From Burkholderia stabilis (GTDB taxonomy: Bacteria; Pseudomonadota; Gammaproteobacteria; Burkholderiales; Burkholderiaceae): a stretch of 64,000 bases of DNA. The notes under the pieces were generated by a model. The model ran no database searches and had not been told where the DNA came from. It worked only from the letters and a program-made list of their open reading frames with translations. This document shows positions 9,845 through 18,659 of this stretch, piece after piece (position 1 is the stretch's first letter; every line of letters begins with the position of its first letter). Made by a program: the position numbers and the translations under genes. The stretch spans positions 868,001 through 932,000 of the forward strand of contig NZ_CP016442.1 of the NCBI RefSeq assembly GCF_001742165.1, read 5' to 3'.

Positions 9845-10903
9845 TCAGAACCCGAGCGCGATCGCGAGCAATCCGCTCGCGATCCCGAACACGACCACGA
9901 GGATCGCGACGATCGCCAGCATGTACGGCTTGAACGAACGCGCGAGCATCGCGAGCGACGGCACGCTGATCGGCGGCAGCGTCATCAGCAGCGCGGCGGC
10001 CGGGCCGACGCCCATGCCGAGCGACAGCATCGCCTGGATGATCGGCACCTCGCCCGCCGTCGGGATCACGAACAGCATGCCCGCGACCGCGAACGCGACG
10101 ATCCAGCCGAGATGGTTGCCGATGTCCGGGCCGATGTGCGGGAACAGCCATGCGCGCGCGGCGCCGAGCAGCAGCACGAGCACGATGTATTCGGGCACGA
10201 GCCGCACGGCCATGCGGGCCAGCAGCTTCATCCAGCGGACGAACGGATTGCCGGCCGCGGCCTGCTCGGCGGCCAGTGCAGCGAGTTGCGCGTCGTCGAT
10301 GCTGCGGTCTTCCGGACGGGCAATGCGGTTCAGCAGATACCCGATCCCGAACACCATCGCGATGCCGAGCACGAGGCGCAGCGCGCTCCAGTGCCAGCCG
10401 AGCACGAAGCCCATGAAGACCAGCGCCGCCGGATTCAGCACCGTGTTGCCGAGCCAGAACGCGACCGCGCCGCCGGGCGACGCATGGCGCGCACGCAAGC
10501 CCGCGACGACCGGCGCCGCGCAGCACGTGCACATCATCCCGGGCAACGACAGCAGGCCGCCCGCGGCAACGCTGCCGAAGCCCGTGCGACCGAGCACGCG
10601 CGCGACCCAGTGCGCGGGCAGCAGCGCCTGCACGGCCGAACCGAGCAGCAGACCGAGCACCATTGCCTGCCAGATCGCCTTGCCGTACGCCCACGCGTAG
10701 TCGAGCGCGGCCTTCAGCGACGGCTCGGGGGCGGTTGCCGACGTGCCCATCAGGATCGACTGGCCGATCGAATGATGCTCGGCGGCAACGAACGCCTTGT
10801 TGTAGTACGGGAACCATTTCACATAGAACAGTCCCGCGACTGCGATCAGCAGGAAGGTCATCCAGCCGAGGGCCGGACTGGGTTGGGTGCGTGTGGTCGT
10901 CAT
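9845..10903 (-). CDS. UPF0718/ArsP-family permease
   Basis: This 352-residue membrane protein has about eight to ten predicted helices in two similar halves and the hallmark MCTCCAAPVVAGLR motif of the DUF318/ArsP permease family. ArsP members export trivalent organoarsenicals; many others have no known substrate. Its start overlaps the selU stop by 4 bp (ATGA), so the two are translationally coupled. That coupling points to a selenium- or sulfur-related role rather than arsenic resistance (inference; no ars genes are nearby). Confidence 0.85.
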   Translation of the reverse strand: MTTTRTQPSPALGWMTFLLIAVAGLFYVKWFPYYNKAFVAAEHHSIGQSILMGTSATAPEPSLKAALDYAWAYGKAIWQAMVLGLLLGSAVQALLPAHWVARVLGRTGFGSVAAGGLLSLPGMMCTCCAAPVVAGLRARHASPGGAVAFWLGNTVLNPAALVFMGFVLGWHWSALRLVLGIAMVFGIGYLLNRIARPEDRSIDDAQLAALAAEQAAAGNPFVRWMKLLARMAVRLVPEYIVLVLLLGAARAWLFPHIGPDIGNHLGWIVAFAVAGMLFVIPTAGEVPIIQAMLSLGMGVGPAAALLMTLPPISVPSLAMLARSFKPYMLAIVAILVVVFGIASGLLAIALGF

Positions 10904-12027
10904 CGTGTGGTCGTCGATTGGTTTTTATCGGTTCCGGATGCCCCGCCTGCCGCAATCGCGGCCGACGCGGGCAGCCCTGCCTGCGCAAGCTGGCTCAGCA
11001 ACGCGCGCGCCTGATCGCGCACATCGGCCGCGTTGGGCCGGAAAGCGAACGTCAGCGCCCGGTTCGGCTTGTCGTATGCCGCACGGTGGGTGCGCGCATA
11101 AGCGGGATCGTAATGCTTGTCGATCAGCGCGGCGAACAATTCGGCCCGCGCGTTCGCATCGATCAGCGCATTCCAGTGCGCCACCTCTTCGCGGCTGTGC
11201 AAGCCGATCAGCCGATGCAGTTGCCCCTTGAACGCGGCCGGTTCGTCGAACAGGTGGCCGTAATCGTCGAGCAGGAATGCAATGCGCTCGTCGTGCGCCG
11301 CATCGACCTGCACCCACGGCCCCGCGTGAAACGCGTCGAGCAATGCGATCGGCAACTGCACGAGCCCGATCTTGCGGCTTTCCGATTCGACGAACACCGG
11401 CCATTCGGGGTCGAAACGCCCGAGCGTTTCGACGAGCCCCGAATCGAACCCCTTCTGCGACGGTTGCGGCGTGCCCGGCAGTGCGCCGAGCAGCGAGCCC
11501 CGATGGCATGCGAGCGCTTCGAGATCGAGCGTCTGTGCGCCCGCGTCGTGCAACGCGTTCAGCAGGCGCGTCTTGCCGCAGCCGGTATGGCCGACCAGCG
11601 CGATGTAGCGAAAGCGCGTCGGCAGCGTGTCGAGCGTCTCGCACACCGAACGACGGTACGACTTGTACCCGCCGTCGAGCTGGCGCGCCTGCCAGCCGAT
11701 CAGGTTGAACCAGGTCGTCATCGAGCCTGAACGCTTGCCGCCGCGCCAGCAGTAGATCAGCGGCCGCCAGTTGCGCGGACGGTCGGCGAACGTCGTGTCG
11801 AGATGGCGCGCGATGTTGCGCGCGACGATCGCCGCGCCGACGCGGGTCGCCTCGTAAGGCGACACCTGCCGGTACATCGTCCCGACGAGCACGCGCTCCT
11901 CGTTGCTGAGCACGGGCGCGTTCAGTGCGCCGGGGATATGATCCTCGGCGAATTCGAGCGGCGTGCGCACGTCGATGATCTCGTCGAACTCGCCGGCGCG
12001 ATCGAGGGTGACAATCAGGTTCTTCAA
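10900..12027 (-). CDS. selU: tRNA 2-selenouridine/geranyl-2-thiouridine synthase SelU (MnmH)
   Basis: This 375-residue enzyme replaces sulfur in mnm5s2U34 of tRNA Lys/Glu/Gln with selenium from selenophosphate, through a geranylated intermediate. An N-terminal rhodanese domain carries catalytic Cys93 (YCWRGGKRS); a C-terminal P-loop domain carries GHTGCGKT (146-153). The start codon is TTG at 12025-12027, chosen because the rhodanese domain begins at once (IIDVRTPLEFAEDHIPGALN). It needs SelD, which is not in the window. It lies 64 bp downstream of the LysR gene on the same strand. Confidence 0.95.
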   Translation of the reverse strand: MKNLIVTLDRAGEFDEIIDVRTPLEFAEDHIPGALNAPVLSNEERVLVGTMYRQVSPYEATRVGAAIVARNIARHLDTTFADRPRNWRPLIYCWRGGKRSGSMTTWFNLIGWQARQLDGGYKSYRRSVCETLDTLPTRFRYIALVGHTGCGKTRLLNALHDAGAQTLDLEALACHRGSLLGALPGTPQPSQKGFDSGLVETLGRFDPEWPVFVESESRKIGLVQLPIALLDAFHAGPWVQVDAAHDERIAFLLDDYGHLFDEPAAFKGQLHRLIGLHSREEVAHWNALIDANARAELFAALIDKHYDPAYARTHRAAYDKPNRALTFAFRPNAADVRDQARALLSQLAQAGLPASAAIAAGGASGTDKNQSTTTR

Positions 12028-12091
12028 TTTGGCGTCGAACAGGGGCGATGCGGCTCGGTGAGCCGCATGGGCGCGGAAGGCGGATTGGCGA

Positions 12092-13045
12092 TTATCTCAC
12101 GGGCCGGCGTCTCGGGCCGCGCGCGGCGACCGACGGCTTCGACGTGGCCTGCATCGTGTCGATCAGATGATCGCGAAACGCCCGTACCGACGCGGGCAGA
12201 TCGCGCCCCGCCATCGTCTGCACCTGGATGCTGCGCTCGCGAAGCTGCGGATTCGTCACGGGCACGACGACGAAGCCGTCCGCGTCGCAACGGTCGCGCA
12301 CCGACAGCAGCCCCGTGAACATCACCGCACCCGTGCGCCGCGCGTAGCCGTACATCGCCGCCGTGTTGTTGCTCGTCAGTTCGGGCTCGAGCAACAGCCC
12401 GTCGAGCGCGCACGCGATGTCGATCAGCTGGCGCACCGTCGTGCCGGCCTCGGGCAACACGTGCGGGTGACGCGCGACATCGGCGAGCGACACCTCGCCG
12501 CGCATCGCGAGCGGATGGTCGTGCCGCACCAGCGCGAAAATCGGCGCGCGCTCGGTGTGCTCGACGCGCACGCCCTTCTCCGGCGCGAGGCTGAAGGTCA
12601 GCGCGATGTCCGCATCGCCGTCGCGCACGCGCCGCGTCGCATCCGCCGGCGACACGACCCACACGGAGAAATCGACGCCCGGATGGCGCGCCTTGAAGCT
12701 CGCGAGCGCGCCGGGCAGGAAATCGATCGCGAACCCTTCGGAGCACGCGATCTTCAGCAGGCTGCCGTGCAGCGCGTCGAGCCCGCCGATGTCCTTCATC
12801 ACGTGCTCGGCTTCCAGCAGGCTGCGCTGCGCGAACGCCAGCAGCCGCTCGCCGGCCTCCGACAGCGCCATCCCGCGCGGCCGGCGCTCGAACAACGGCG
12901 CGCCGAGTTCGCTCTCGAGCTTCGTGATCTGGCGGCTGATCGCCGACACCGCCACATGCAGCCGCGCGGATGCATCGCTGATCGAGCCGGTGCGCGCCAC
13001 TTCGACGAAATAGCGCAGCGCCAGGCCATGCAGGAAAGCCGCCAT
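12092..13045 (-). CDS. LysR-type transcriptional regulator
   Basis: This 317-residue regulator has an N-terminal winged helix-turn-helix (residues 20-50, GSISDASARLHVAVSAISRQ) and a type 2 periplasmic-binding-like effector domain. It is divergent from the M20 peptidase gene with a 165-bp intergenic region, the classic LysR arrangement, so it probably controls the peptidase-symporter pair. Effector unknown. It may read through into selU but no functional link is obvious. Confidence 0.93.
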   Translation of the reverse strand: MAAFLHGLALRYFVEVARTGSISDASARLHVAVSAISRQITKLESELGAPLFERRPRGMALSEAGERLLAFAQRSLLEAEHVMKDIGGLDALHGSLLKIACSEGFAIDFLPGALASFKARHPGVDFSVWVVSPADATRRVRDGDADIALTFSLAPEKGVRVEHTERAPIFALVRHDHPLAMRGEVSLADVARHPHVLPEAGTTVRQLIDIACALDGLLLEPELTSNNTAAMYGYARRTGAVMFTGLLSVRDRCDADGFVVVPVTNPQLRERSIQVQTMAGRDLPASVRAFRDHLIDTMQATSKPSVAARGPRRRPVR

Positions 13046-13210
13046 CGTTCTGTCTCCGCACGGCTCGCGGCCGTGCTGCTTTGCCTTTTCGGCAAAGAAA
13101 GGTTCGAAATTCGATCATTGTGACAAAAAAAACGGCTTTCTAGAATCGATCGCACTTCACGCTGCCTGCACGATCCGTGTGCGCCGCGAACCCGACAGAG
13201 GAGACACCAC

Positions 13211-14632
13211 TTGAGCCGTACCGCCGCCATCCAGCACGCGTTGAACCAGTTCGAATCCGGCGCGTTCTTCACGACCCTGAGCCGCCGCGTCGGCCTGCGC
13301 ACCGAAAGCCAGGAAAGCGGCACCGGTGACGCGCTGCGCGCGTACCTGACCGACGAGATCGCCCCCGAGGCCGCCCGCCTCGGCTTCACGTCGCGGATCG
13401 TCGACAATCCCGTCGACGGCGGCGGCCCATTCCTGCTCGCGTCGCGCCACGAAGACGACGCGCTGCCGACCGTGCTGATCTACGGCCACGGCGACGTCGT
13501 GCGCGGCTACGACGCGCAGTGGCGCGCGCCGCTGTCGCCGTGGACGCTGACGGCCGACGGCGATCGCTGGTACGGCCGCGGCAGCGCCGACAACAAGGGC
13601 CAGCACACGATCAACCTGGCTGCGCTCGCGAGCGTGCTCGACGCGCGCGGCGGCTGGCTCGGCTTCAACGCGAAGCTGCTGATCGAGATGGGCGAGGAAA
13701 CCGGCTCGCCGGGACTCGACGCACTGTGCCGCCAGGAACGCGACGCCCTGGCGGCCGATGTCTTGATCGCGTCCGACGGCCCGCGCATCGCCGCCGCGCG
13801 CCCGACCGTGTTTCTCGGCTCGCGCGGCTCGGTCAACTTCAGGCTGAGCCTGCGCGCACGAGACGGCGCGCACCACTCCGGCAACTGGGGCGGGCTGCTG
13901 CGCAACCCGGCGATCGTGCTCGCGCATGCGCTCGCGAGCCTCGTCGATGCGCGCGGCGCGATTCGCGTCGACGGGCTGCGCCCGCCGCCGATCACGGACG
14001 CCGTGCGCGACGCGCTCGCCGATTTGTCCGTCGGCGGCGGCCCCGGCGATCCGGCGCTCGACGCGAACTGGGGCGAACCGGGCCTCTCCGCGGCCGAGCG
14101 CGTGTTCGGCTGGAACACGTTCGAGATCCTCGCGTTCAAGGCCGGCAACCCCGAATACCCGGTCAATGCAATCCCGCCCGTCGCGTATGCGCACTGCCAG
14201 TTGCGTTTCGTCGTCGGCACCGACTGGGAAGCGCTGCATGCGCACCTGCGCGCACACCTCGATGCGCACGGTTTCGCCGACATCGAGATCGACGTCGAAC
14301 GCGGCGCACCGGCCACACGCCTGCCGCCGGACGATCCGTGGGTCCGCTGGGCCGTCGCGTCGCTTGCCCGCACCACCGGCAAGAAGCCCGCCATCCTGCC
14401 GAATCTCGGCGGCACGCTGCCCAACGAAGTGTTTGCCGACACGCTCGGGCTGCCCACGCTGTGGGTACCGCACTCGTACCCGGCGTGCTCGCAGCACGCG
14501 CCCGACGAGCATCTGCTCGCGAGCGTCGTCAGCGAGGGGCTGCAGATGATGGCCGGCCTCTTCTGGGATCTCGGCGACGATGCGCCGCCCGTACGCCGCG
14601 CGGCGCCCGCCGCGGCCGGCGCCGCCCTGTAA
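13211..14632 (+). CDS. M20-family metallopeptidase/deacylase
   Basis: This 473-residue protein starts at TTG 13211 behind a good ribosome-binding site (GAGGAGACACCAC). Metal-site residues of the M20 family are visible: His93 and Asp95 (YGHGDVV), Asp127 (GSADNKGQ), Glu162/Glu163 (MGEETGSPG). These enzymes hydrolyse dipeptides or N-acyl/carbamoyl amino acids with two Zn ions. It is followed 35 bp later by an MHS symporter gene, so import and hydrolysis of an amino-acid-like substrate is likely. Exact substrate unknown. Confidence 0.9.
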   Translation: MSRTAAIQHALNQFESGAFFTTLSRRVGLRTESQESGTGDALRAYLTDEIAPEAARLGFTSRIVDNPVDGGGPFLLASRHEDDALPTVLIYGHGDVVRGYDAQWRAPLSPWTLTADGDRWYGRGSADNKGQHTINLAALASVLDARGGWLGFNAKLLIEMGEETGSPGLDALCRQERDALAADVLIASDGPRIAAARPTVFLGSRGSVNFRLSLRARDGAHHSGNWGGLLRNPAIVLAHALASLVDARGAIRVDGLRPPPITDAVRDALADLSVGGGPGDPALDANWGEPGLSAAERVFGWNTFEILAFKAGNPEYPVNAIPPVAYAHCQLRFVVGTDWEALHAHLRAHLDAHGFADIEIDVERGAPATRLPPDDPWVRWAVASLARTTGKKPAILPNLGGTLPNEVFADTLGLPTLWVPHSYPACSQHAPDEHLLASVVSEGLQMMAGLFWDLGDDAPPVRRAAPAAAGAAL

Positions 14633-14667
14633 CACGCTTCGCCCCTTTCACGGGACCTGCACACACG

Positions 14668-15954
14668 ATGAATACGACCACCCTGACCTCGCAGGAAGCC
14701 GCCCGCCCCAGCGCCGCGAAAATCCGGCGCATCATCTTCGCGGCGTCGATCGGCAATGCGCTCGAATGGTTCGACCTGATCGTCTACGGCTTCTTCGCGG
14801 TGACGATCGCCAAGCTGTTCTTTCCCGCGACGAGCGAAGCGACGTCGCTGATGCTCACGCTCGGCACGTTCGGGCTGTCCTACCTGATCCGGCCGATCGG
14901 CGGCTTCGTGCTCGGCGCATACGCGGACCGCGCGGGCCGCAAGGCGTCGCTGCTGCTGTCGATCGCGATGATGATGGCCGGCACGCTGCTGATCGCGCTG
15001 ATGCCGACCTACGCATCGATCGGCATTCTCGCGCCGCTCGGGATCATGCTGTCGCGGTTGATGCAGGGCTTTTCCGCGGGCGGCGAATTCGCGAGCTCGA
15101 CCGCGTTCCTCGTCGAGCATGCGCCGCAGCGGCGCGGCTTCATGTCGAGCTGGCAATTCGCGAGCCAGGGCCTGGCCACGCTGCTCGCTTCGGGCTTCGG
15201 TGCGCTGCTGACGTCCACGCTGACGCCCGTGCAACTCGAAAGCTGGGGCTGGCGCGTGCCGTTCCTGTTCGGCCTCGCGATCGGCCCGGTCGGGCTGTAC
15301 ATTCGGCGCTACGTCGACGAAGGCGTCGAGTTCAAGACGCAGGCGCGCTCCGAAGCGCCCGTGCGCGAGCTGTTCGCGGAACAAAAGGTGCGGGTGCTGC
15401 TGTCGATCGGCGCGCTCGTGATCTCGACCGCGATCAACTACATGATCCTGTACATGCCGACTTACGCGATCAAGCAGCTCGGGCTGCCGGCATCGACGGG
15501 GTTCGCGGCGACGCTCGCGACCGGCTTCGTGCTGACGCTCGTCACGCCGATCGTCGGCCATCTGTCCGACAGCACCGGGCGGATCCGCATGATGGCGATT
15601 GCGGCGCTGCTGATGCTCGTCACCGTGTGGCCGACGTTCGCGTGGCTGACGCGTCACGCATCATTCGCGACGATGCTCGCGGCACTGGTCTGGATCGGCG
15701 CGCTGAAGGCGATGTACTGCGGTGCGCTGCCGGCGCTGATGGCCGAGCTGTTCCCGTCGCAGACGCGCGCAACGGGTCTCGCGGTCAGCTACAACACGGG
15801 CGTCACGCTGTTCGGCGGCTTCGCGCCGTTCGTCATCACCTGGCTGATCAGCACGACCGGCAACCGGTTGTCGCCCGCGCTCTACCTGATGGGCTGTGCG
15901 CTGCTGAGCCTCGTCGCGCTGTTCGTCGCGCGCACGCGGCTCAAGATGCGGTAG
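14668..15954 (+). CDS. MFS transporter, metabolite:H+ symporter (MHS) family
   Basis: This 428-residue protein has 12 predicted membrane helices and family signatures: the N-terminal GNALEWFDLIVYGFFAVTIA, the cytoplasmic loop GAYADRAGRKASL, and LMQGFSAGGEF. MHS members import organic acids, betaines or shikimate with protons. It follows the M20 peptidase in the same transcript and probably carries that enzyme's substrate. The start at 14668 is the ATG preceding the first conserved residues. Confidence 0.92.
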   Translation: MNTTTLTSQEAARPSAAKIRRIIFAASIGNALEWFDLIVYGFFAVTIAKLFFPATSEATSLMLTLGTFGLSYLIRPIGGFVLGAYADRAGRKASLLLSIAMMMAGTLLIALMPTYASIGILAPLGIMLSRLMQGFSAGGEFASSTAFLVEHAPQRRGFMSSWQFASQGLATLLASGFGALLTSTLTPVQLESWGWRVPFLFGLAIGPVGLYIRRYVDEGVEFKTQARSEAPVRELFAEQKVRVLLSIGALVISTAINYMILYMPTYAIKQLGLPASTGFAATLATGFVLTLVTPIVGHLSDSTGRIRMMAIAALLMLVTVWPTFAWLTRHASFATMLAALVWIGALKAMYCGALPALMAELFPSQTRATGLAVSYNTGVTLFGGFAPFVITWLISTTGNRLSPALYLMGCALLSLVALFVARTRLKMR

Positions 15955-16030
15955 GAAACCAGCGACGGCGCGGCGATGCGCCGCCGATCCGGCCCGCTGC
16001 GGCATCGCTGCCGTGCGGGCCGCGCGCCGT

Positions 16031-17083
16031 TTACGGCGCCGGGTTCGGCTGCAGTTCGTGCAGCGCGTCGATCTCGGCGAGGATCTCGTCGGACAGCGTC
16101 ACGTCGATGCTGCCGATGTTCTCCTTCAACTGCTCGAGCGAGGTCGCGCCGACCAGATTGCTGCGCACGAACGGCCGGCTGTTGACGAACGCGAGCGCGA
16201 GTTGCGCGGGCGACAGCCTGTGACGCTTCGCAAGCGCAACGTAGCGCGACGTCGCCTCGACGGCCTGCGGCTTGCTGTAGCGCTGGAAGCGCTCGAACAA
16301 CGTGATGCGCGCGCCGGCCGGACGCGCGCCGTTCTCGTACTTGCCCGACAGCCAGCCGAACGCGAGCGGCGAATACGCAAGCAGGCCGACGCCGTCGCGA
16401 TGCGTGAATTCCGACAGCCCGTTCTCGAACGTGCGGTTCAGCAGGCTGTACGGATTCTGGATGCTCGCGATGCGCGGCAGCCCGAGCTTCTCGGCCGCAT
16501 GCAGGAACTGCGCGACGCCCCACGGCGTTTCGTTCGATACGCCGATCGCGCGCACCTTGCCGGCTTTCACGAATTCCGCGAGCACGCCGAGGGTTTCCTC
16601 GATCGGCACCGTATACGCGTCGTCGACCCACGGATAGGCCGGGCGGCCGAACGTCGTCGTGCTGCGATCGGGCCAGTGCAGCTGGTAGAGATCGACGTAA
16701 TCGGTCTGCAGGCGCTTGAGGCTGCCGTCGAGCGCCTCGGTCAGGTTCTTGCGGTCGAACTGGTTGCCTTCGCCGCGAATATGGCGCGGATTGTGCGGCT
16801 GCCGCGCCGGGCCGGCGATCTTCGTCGCGAGCACGATCTTGTCGCGCTGCGCGCGATGCTGCGCGAGCCAGGTGCCGATGTATTGCTCGGTGCGCCCCTG
16901 CGTGTCGGGCTTCGGCGGCACCGGATACATTTCGGCGGCATCGATCAGCGTCACGCCCTGCCCGATCGCGTAGTCGATCTGCTCGTGCGCGTCACGCTCC
17001 GAATTCTGCTCGCCCCACGTCATCGTACCGAGACCGATCAGGCTGACCTCGATGCCCGAATCGCCGAGTGTGCGGTATTCCAT
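16031..17083 (-). CDS. NADP(H)-dependent aldo/keto reductase, Tas-like
   Basis: This 350-residue protein is an AKR TIM barrel. The start MEYRTLGDSGIEVSLIGLGT is standard; the catalytic Asp/Tyr region reads LIDAAEMYPVPP, then the Lys region LATKIAG and the His region LYQLHWPDR; the C-terminal cofactor loop reads VRSNLVGATSLEQLKENI. It is closest to the Tas subgroup, recognised by the longer PVPPKPDTQGRTE insertion. Physiological substrate unknown. It is monocistronic and convergent with the MHS gene. Confidence 0.92.
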   Translation of the reverse strand: MEYRTLGDSGIEVSLIGLGTMTWGEQNSERDAHEQIDYAIGQGVTLIDAAEMYPVPPKPDTQGRTEQYIGTWLAQHRAQRDKIVLATKIAGPARQPHNPRHIRGEGNQFDRKNLTEALDGSLKRLQTDYVDLYQLHWPDRSTTTFGRPAYPWVDDAYTVPIEETLGVLAEFVKAGKVRAIGVSNETPWGVAQFLHAAEKLGLPRIASIQNPYSLLNRTFENGLSEFTHRDGVGLLAYSPLAFGWLSGKYENGARPAGARITLFERFQRYSKPQAVEATSRYVALAKRHRLSPAQLALAFVNSRPFVRSNLVGATSLEQLKENIGSIDVTLSDEILAEIDALHELQPNPAP

Positions 17084-17238
17084 GCTGTTCCTGTCGCGTC
17101 GGTGGAAAGCAGGAACGCTATCACATTGAAGCGGCTGCTTCAGACGCGCGCCACGCACGCTTACAGACGGCCTTCGGCGTCGGCGTCGAGGTCCACGTGC
17201 CTGCGCGAATGACACGCCTCGCCGCTTGCCGCCTTCCG

Positions 17239-17676
17239 CTACTGAGGCCGCTGAATGAAGCAGGTTGCCGATGCATGCGCAACGATCTTGTCGTCCGCCG
17301 TCTTCAGCGTACCCTCCGCGACGCCCAGCGAACGCGACAGGTGAATCACGCGCCCTTCCGCGATCAGGTCGGCGTCGCGCGGCACGGGCCGCAGCATCTT
17401 CACGTGCAGATCGACCGTGCCGTAGCCGACACCGGCATCGAGCATCGAATGCACCGCGCAACCCGTGACCGAATCGAGCACCGTCGCGGCGAACCCGCCG
17501 TGCACGCCGCCAAGCGGATTCAAATGCCGGCCGTCCGCACGCGCGGAAAACTTCACATAACCCAGCTCGACGTCCAGCCGACGCATCGGGATCGTTTCGG
17601 AAATCGATGCGAGCGGCGCATCGCCCGCCACCGCGGCGCGCAGCAGATCGAGACCGGACAGGGAAAGCGGATTCAT
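17239..17676 (-). CDS. PaaI-family hotdog-fold thioesterase
   Basis: This 145-residue protein has a single hotdog domain with the acyl-CoA thioesterase signature NPLGGVHGGFAATVLDSVTG, including the Asn/Gly-His-Gly and downstream Asp. It likely hydrolyses aromatic or medium-chain acyl-CoA. The start at 17676 (MNPLSLSGLDLL) follows GGAGACAACCCG; upstream in-frame starts would overlap the operator and promoter. It is divergent from an HxlR regulator, with matching dyads on both sides. Confidence 0.9.
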   Translation of the reverse strand: MNPLSLSGLDLLRAAVAGDAPLASISETIPMRRLDVELGYVKFSARADGRHLNPLGGVHGGFAATVLDSVTGCAVHSMLDAGVGYGTVDLHVKMLRPVPRDADLIAEGRVIHLSRSLGVAEGTLKTADDKIVAHASATCFIQRPQ

Positions 17677-17716
17677 CGGGTTGTCTCCGGGTTGAAAGCG
17701 CGTCTCCGCGCGAGTA

Positions 17717-17733
17717 AGTTCTAAATTGGAACT
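17717..17733. promoter_or_regulatory. Operator half of a pair: AGTTC-N7-GAACT
   Basis: A perfect 5+5 dyad located directly after the -10 element of the thioesterase promoter, covering the predicted start point. It shares the core GTTC-N7-GAAC with a second dyad at 17791-17813. Best explained as a binding site for the divergently encoded HxlR regulator. Confidence 0.65.
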
Positions 17734-17734
17734 C

Positions 17735-17764
17735 ATTATTGACAACGATGCCGTCCGTTGTCAA
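17735..17764 (-). promoter_or_regulatory. Promoter for the thioesterase gene
   Basis: On the minus strand, TTGACA (17764-17759), an 18-nt spacer and AATAAT (17740-17735). The -35 is part of a larger inverted repeat (arms TTGACAACG and CGTTGTCAA, 17739-17764, 8-nt spacer). The predicted transcript starts inside the AGTTC-N7-GAACT dyad, so repression by occlusion is plausible. Confidence 0.6.
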
Positions 17765-17790
17765 CGTAGCCGCACCCGTTGAAACCGAAG

Positions 17791-17813
17791 GCGGGTTCTA
17801 TAATCGAACCCGC
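17791..17813. promoter_or_regulatory. Operator with embedded -10: GCGGGTTC-N7-GAACCCGC
   Basis: A perfect 8+8 dyad whose 7-nt spacer contains TATAAT (17799-17804), placed 46 bp upstream of the HxlR start codon. A protein bound here would block the regulator's own promoter, so autoregulation is likely. It has the same GTTC-N7-GAAC core and the same spacing as the dyad at 17717-17733. Confidence 0.7.
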
Positions 17814-17849
17814 TCGCTATTTCGCTGAACCGCCGCAAGAGACTCGACG

Positions 17850-18338
17850 ATGAAATGGGATGACATCGGCACGCTGAACTGTTCGGTCGCGCGCACGCTC
17901 GCCGTGCTTGGCGACCGCTGGACCATGCTGATCCTGCGCAACGCCTTCCTCGGCTGCCGCCGCTTCGACGCGTTCCAGACACAGCTTGGCCTCACGCGCC
18001 ATGTGCTGGCCGAGCGGCTCGCGCGGCTCGTCGACGAGGGTGTGCTGATCAAGCGCGCGTATCAGGAGCGCCCGCCACGCTTCGAGTACCGGCTGACGGA
18101 AAAGGGCTTCGACCTGTACCCGGCCCTGCTCGCGCTGATGACGTGGGGCGACCGCTGGAAGGACAACGGTCAGGGGCCGCCGCTGCAATTGCGACACCGT
18201 ACCTGCGGCCATCTGATGCACGCGGTGACCGTATGCTCGGCCTGCGGTGAACCGCTCGACGCGCACGACGTGCAGCCAGAGCGTGGCCCCGGGTGGATTT
18301 CGGTCGATGAAGCCGGAGCGCCAGCGGCCGACGAATGA
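17850..18338 (+). CDS. HxlR-family transcriptional regulator
   Basis: This 162-residue protein has the HxlR winged helix (CSVARTLAVLGDRWTMLILRN near residues 11-31, then GLTRHVLAERLARLVDEGVL). The C-terminal extension has four cysteines (HRTCGHLMHAVTVCSACGEP), a possible zinc-binding or redox-sensing element absent from minimal ~110-residue HxlR proteins. It diverges from the thioesterase gene and probably controls it and itself through the two GTTC-N7-GAAC dyads. Confidence 0.92.
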   Translation: MKWDDIGTLNCSVARTLAVLGDRWTMLILRNAFLGCRRFDAFQTQLGLTRHVLAERLARLVDEGVLIKRAYQERPPRFEYRLTEKGFDLYPALLALMTWGDRWKDNGQGPPLQLRHRTCGHLMHAVTVCSACGEPLDAHDVQPERGPGWISVDEAGAPAADE

Positions 18339-18659
18339 CGCGTAGCGCGTGCATGGCTGCCTGACGCGCACGAACCGCTCCCGGTACTCGCGCTTCCGTC
18401 ACGGGCCGCACCGAGCCCGCTCGCGCGCATCGCTTCGCGCCGATATCCCGGAATCACACGCGCAGCTGGCCGCCTTCGTCAGCGACATCCGTCAGCCGGG
18501 TCGATCGCCCATGCCGATGCAAGGCGATGCGCCCTGACACCCTCGCCTCTACCGCCGCCGCTCAACGCACGGGCCAACCGTTCGCATCCTCGCGTGACCG
18601 AGCCGCCGCGTCTGCGTTACACTCACGGCCCGCTGTCTCGAAATTATTCGCTGTCCAAG
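18339..18659. other. Intergenic region
   Basis: 321 bp between the HxlR gene and the phospholipase D-type gene. No convincing gene, repeat or RNA seen; it should hold the promoter of the downstream gene. Confidence 0.5.

Noticed and set aside
9845..10903. Arsenic resistance gene arsP
   Set aside because: Family motif is present, but there is no ars operon or ArsR-type gene nearby and the gene is coupled to selU, so a specific arsenical role is not supported.
13507..15657. 716-codon minus-strand open frame across the M20 peptidase and MHS genes
   Set aside because: Antisense to two well-supported genes and low in complexity; frames this long are common opposite GC-rich genes.
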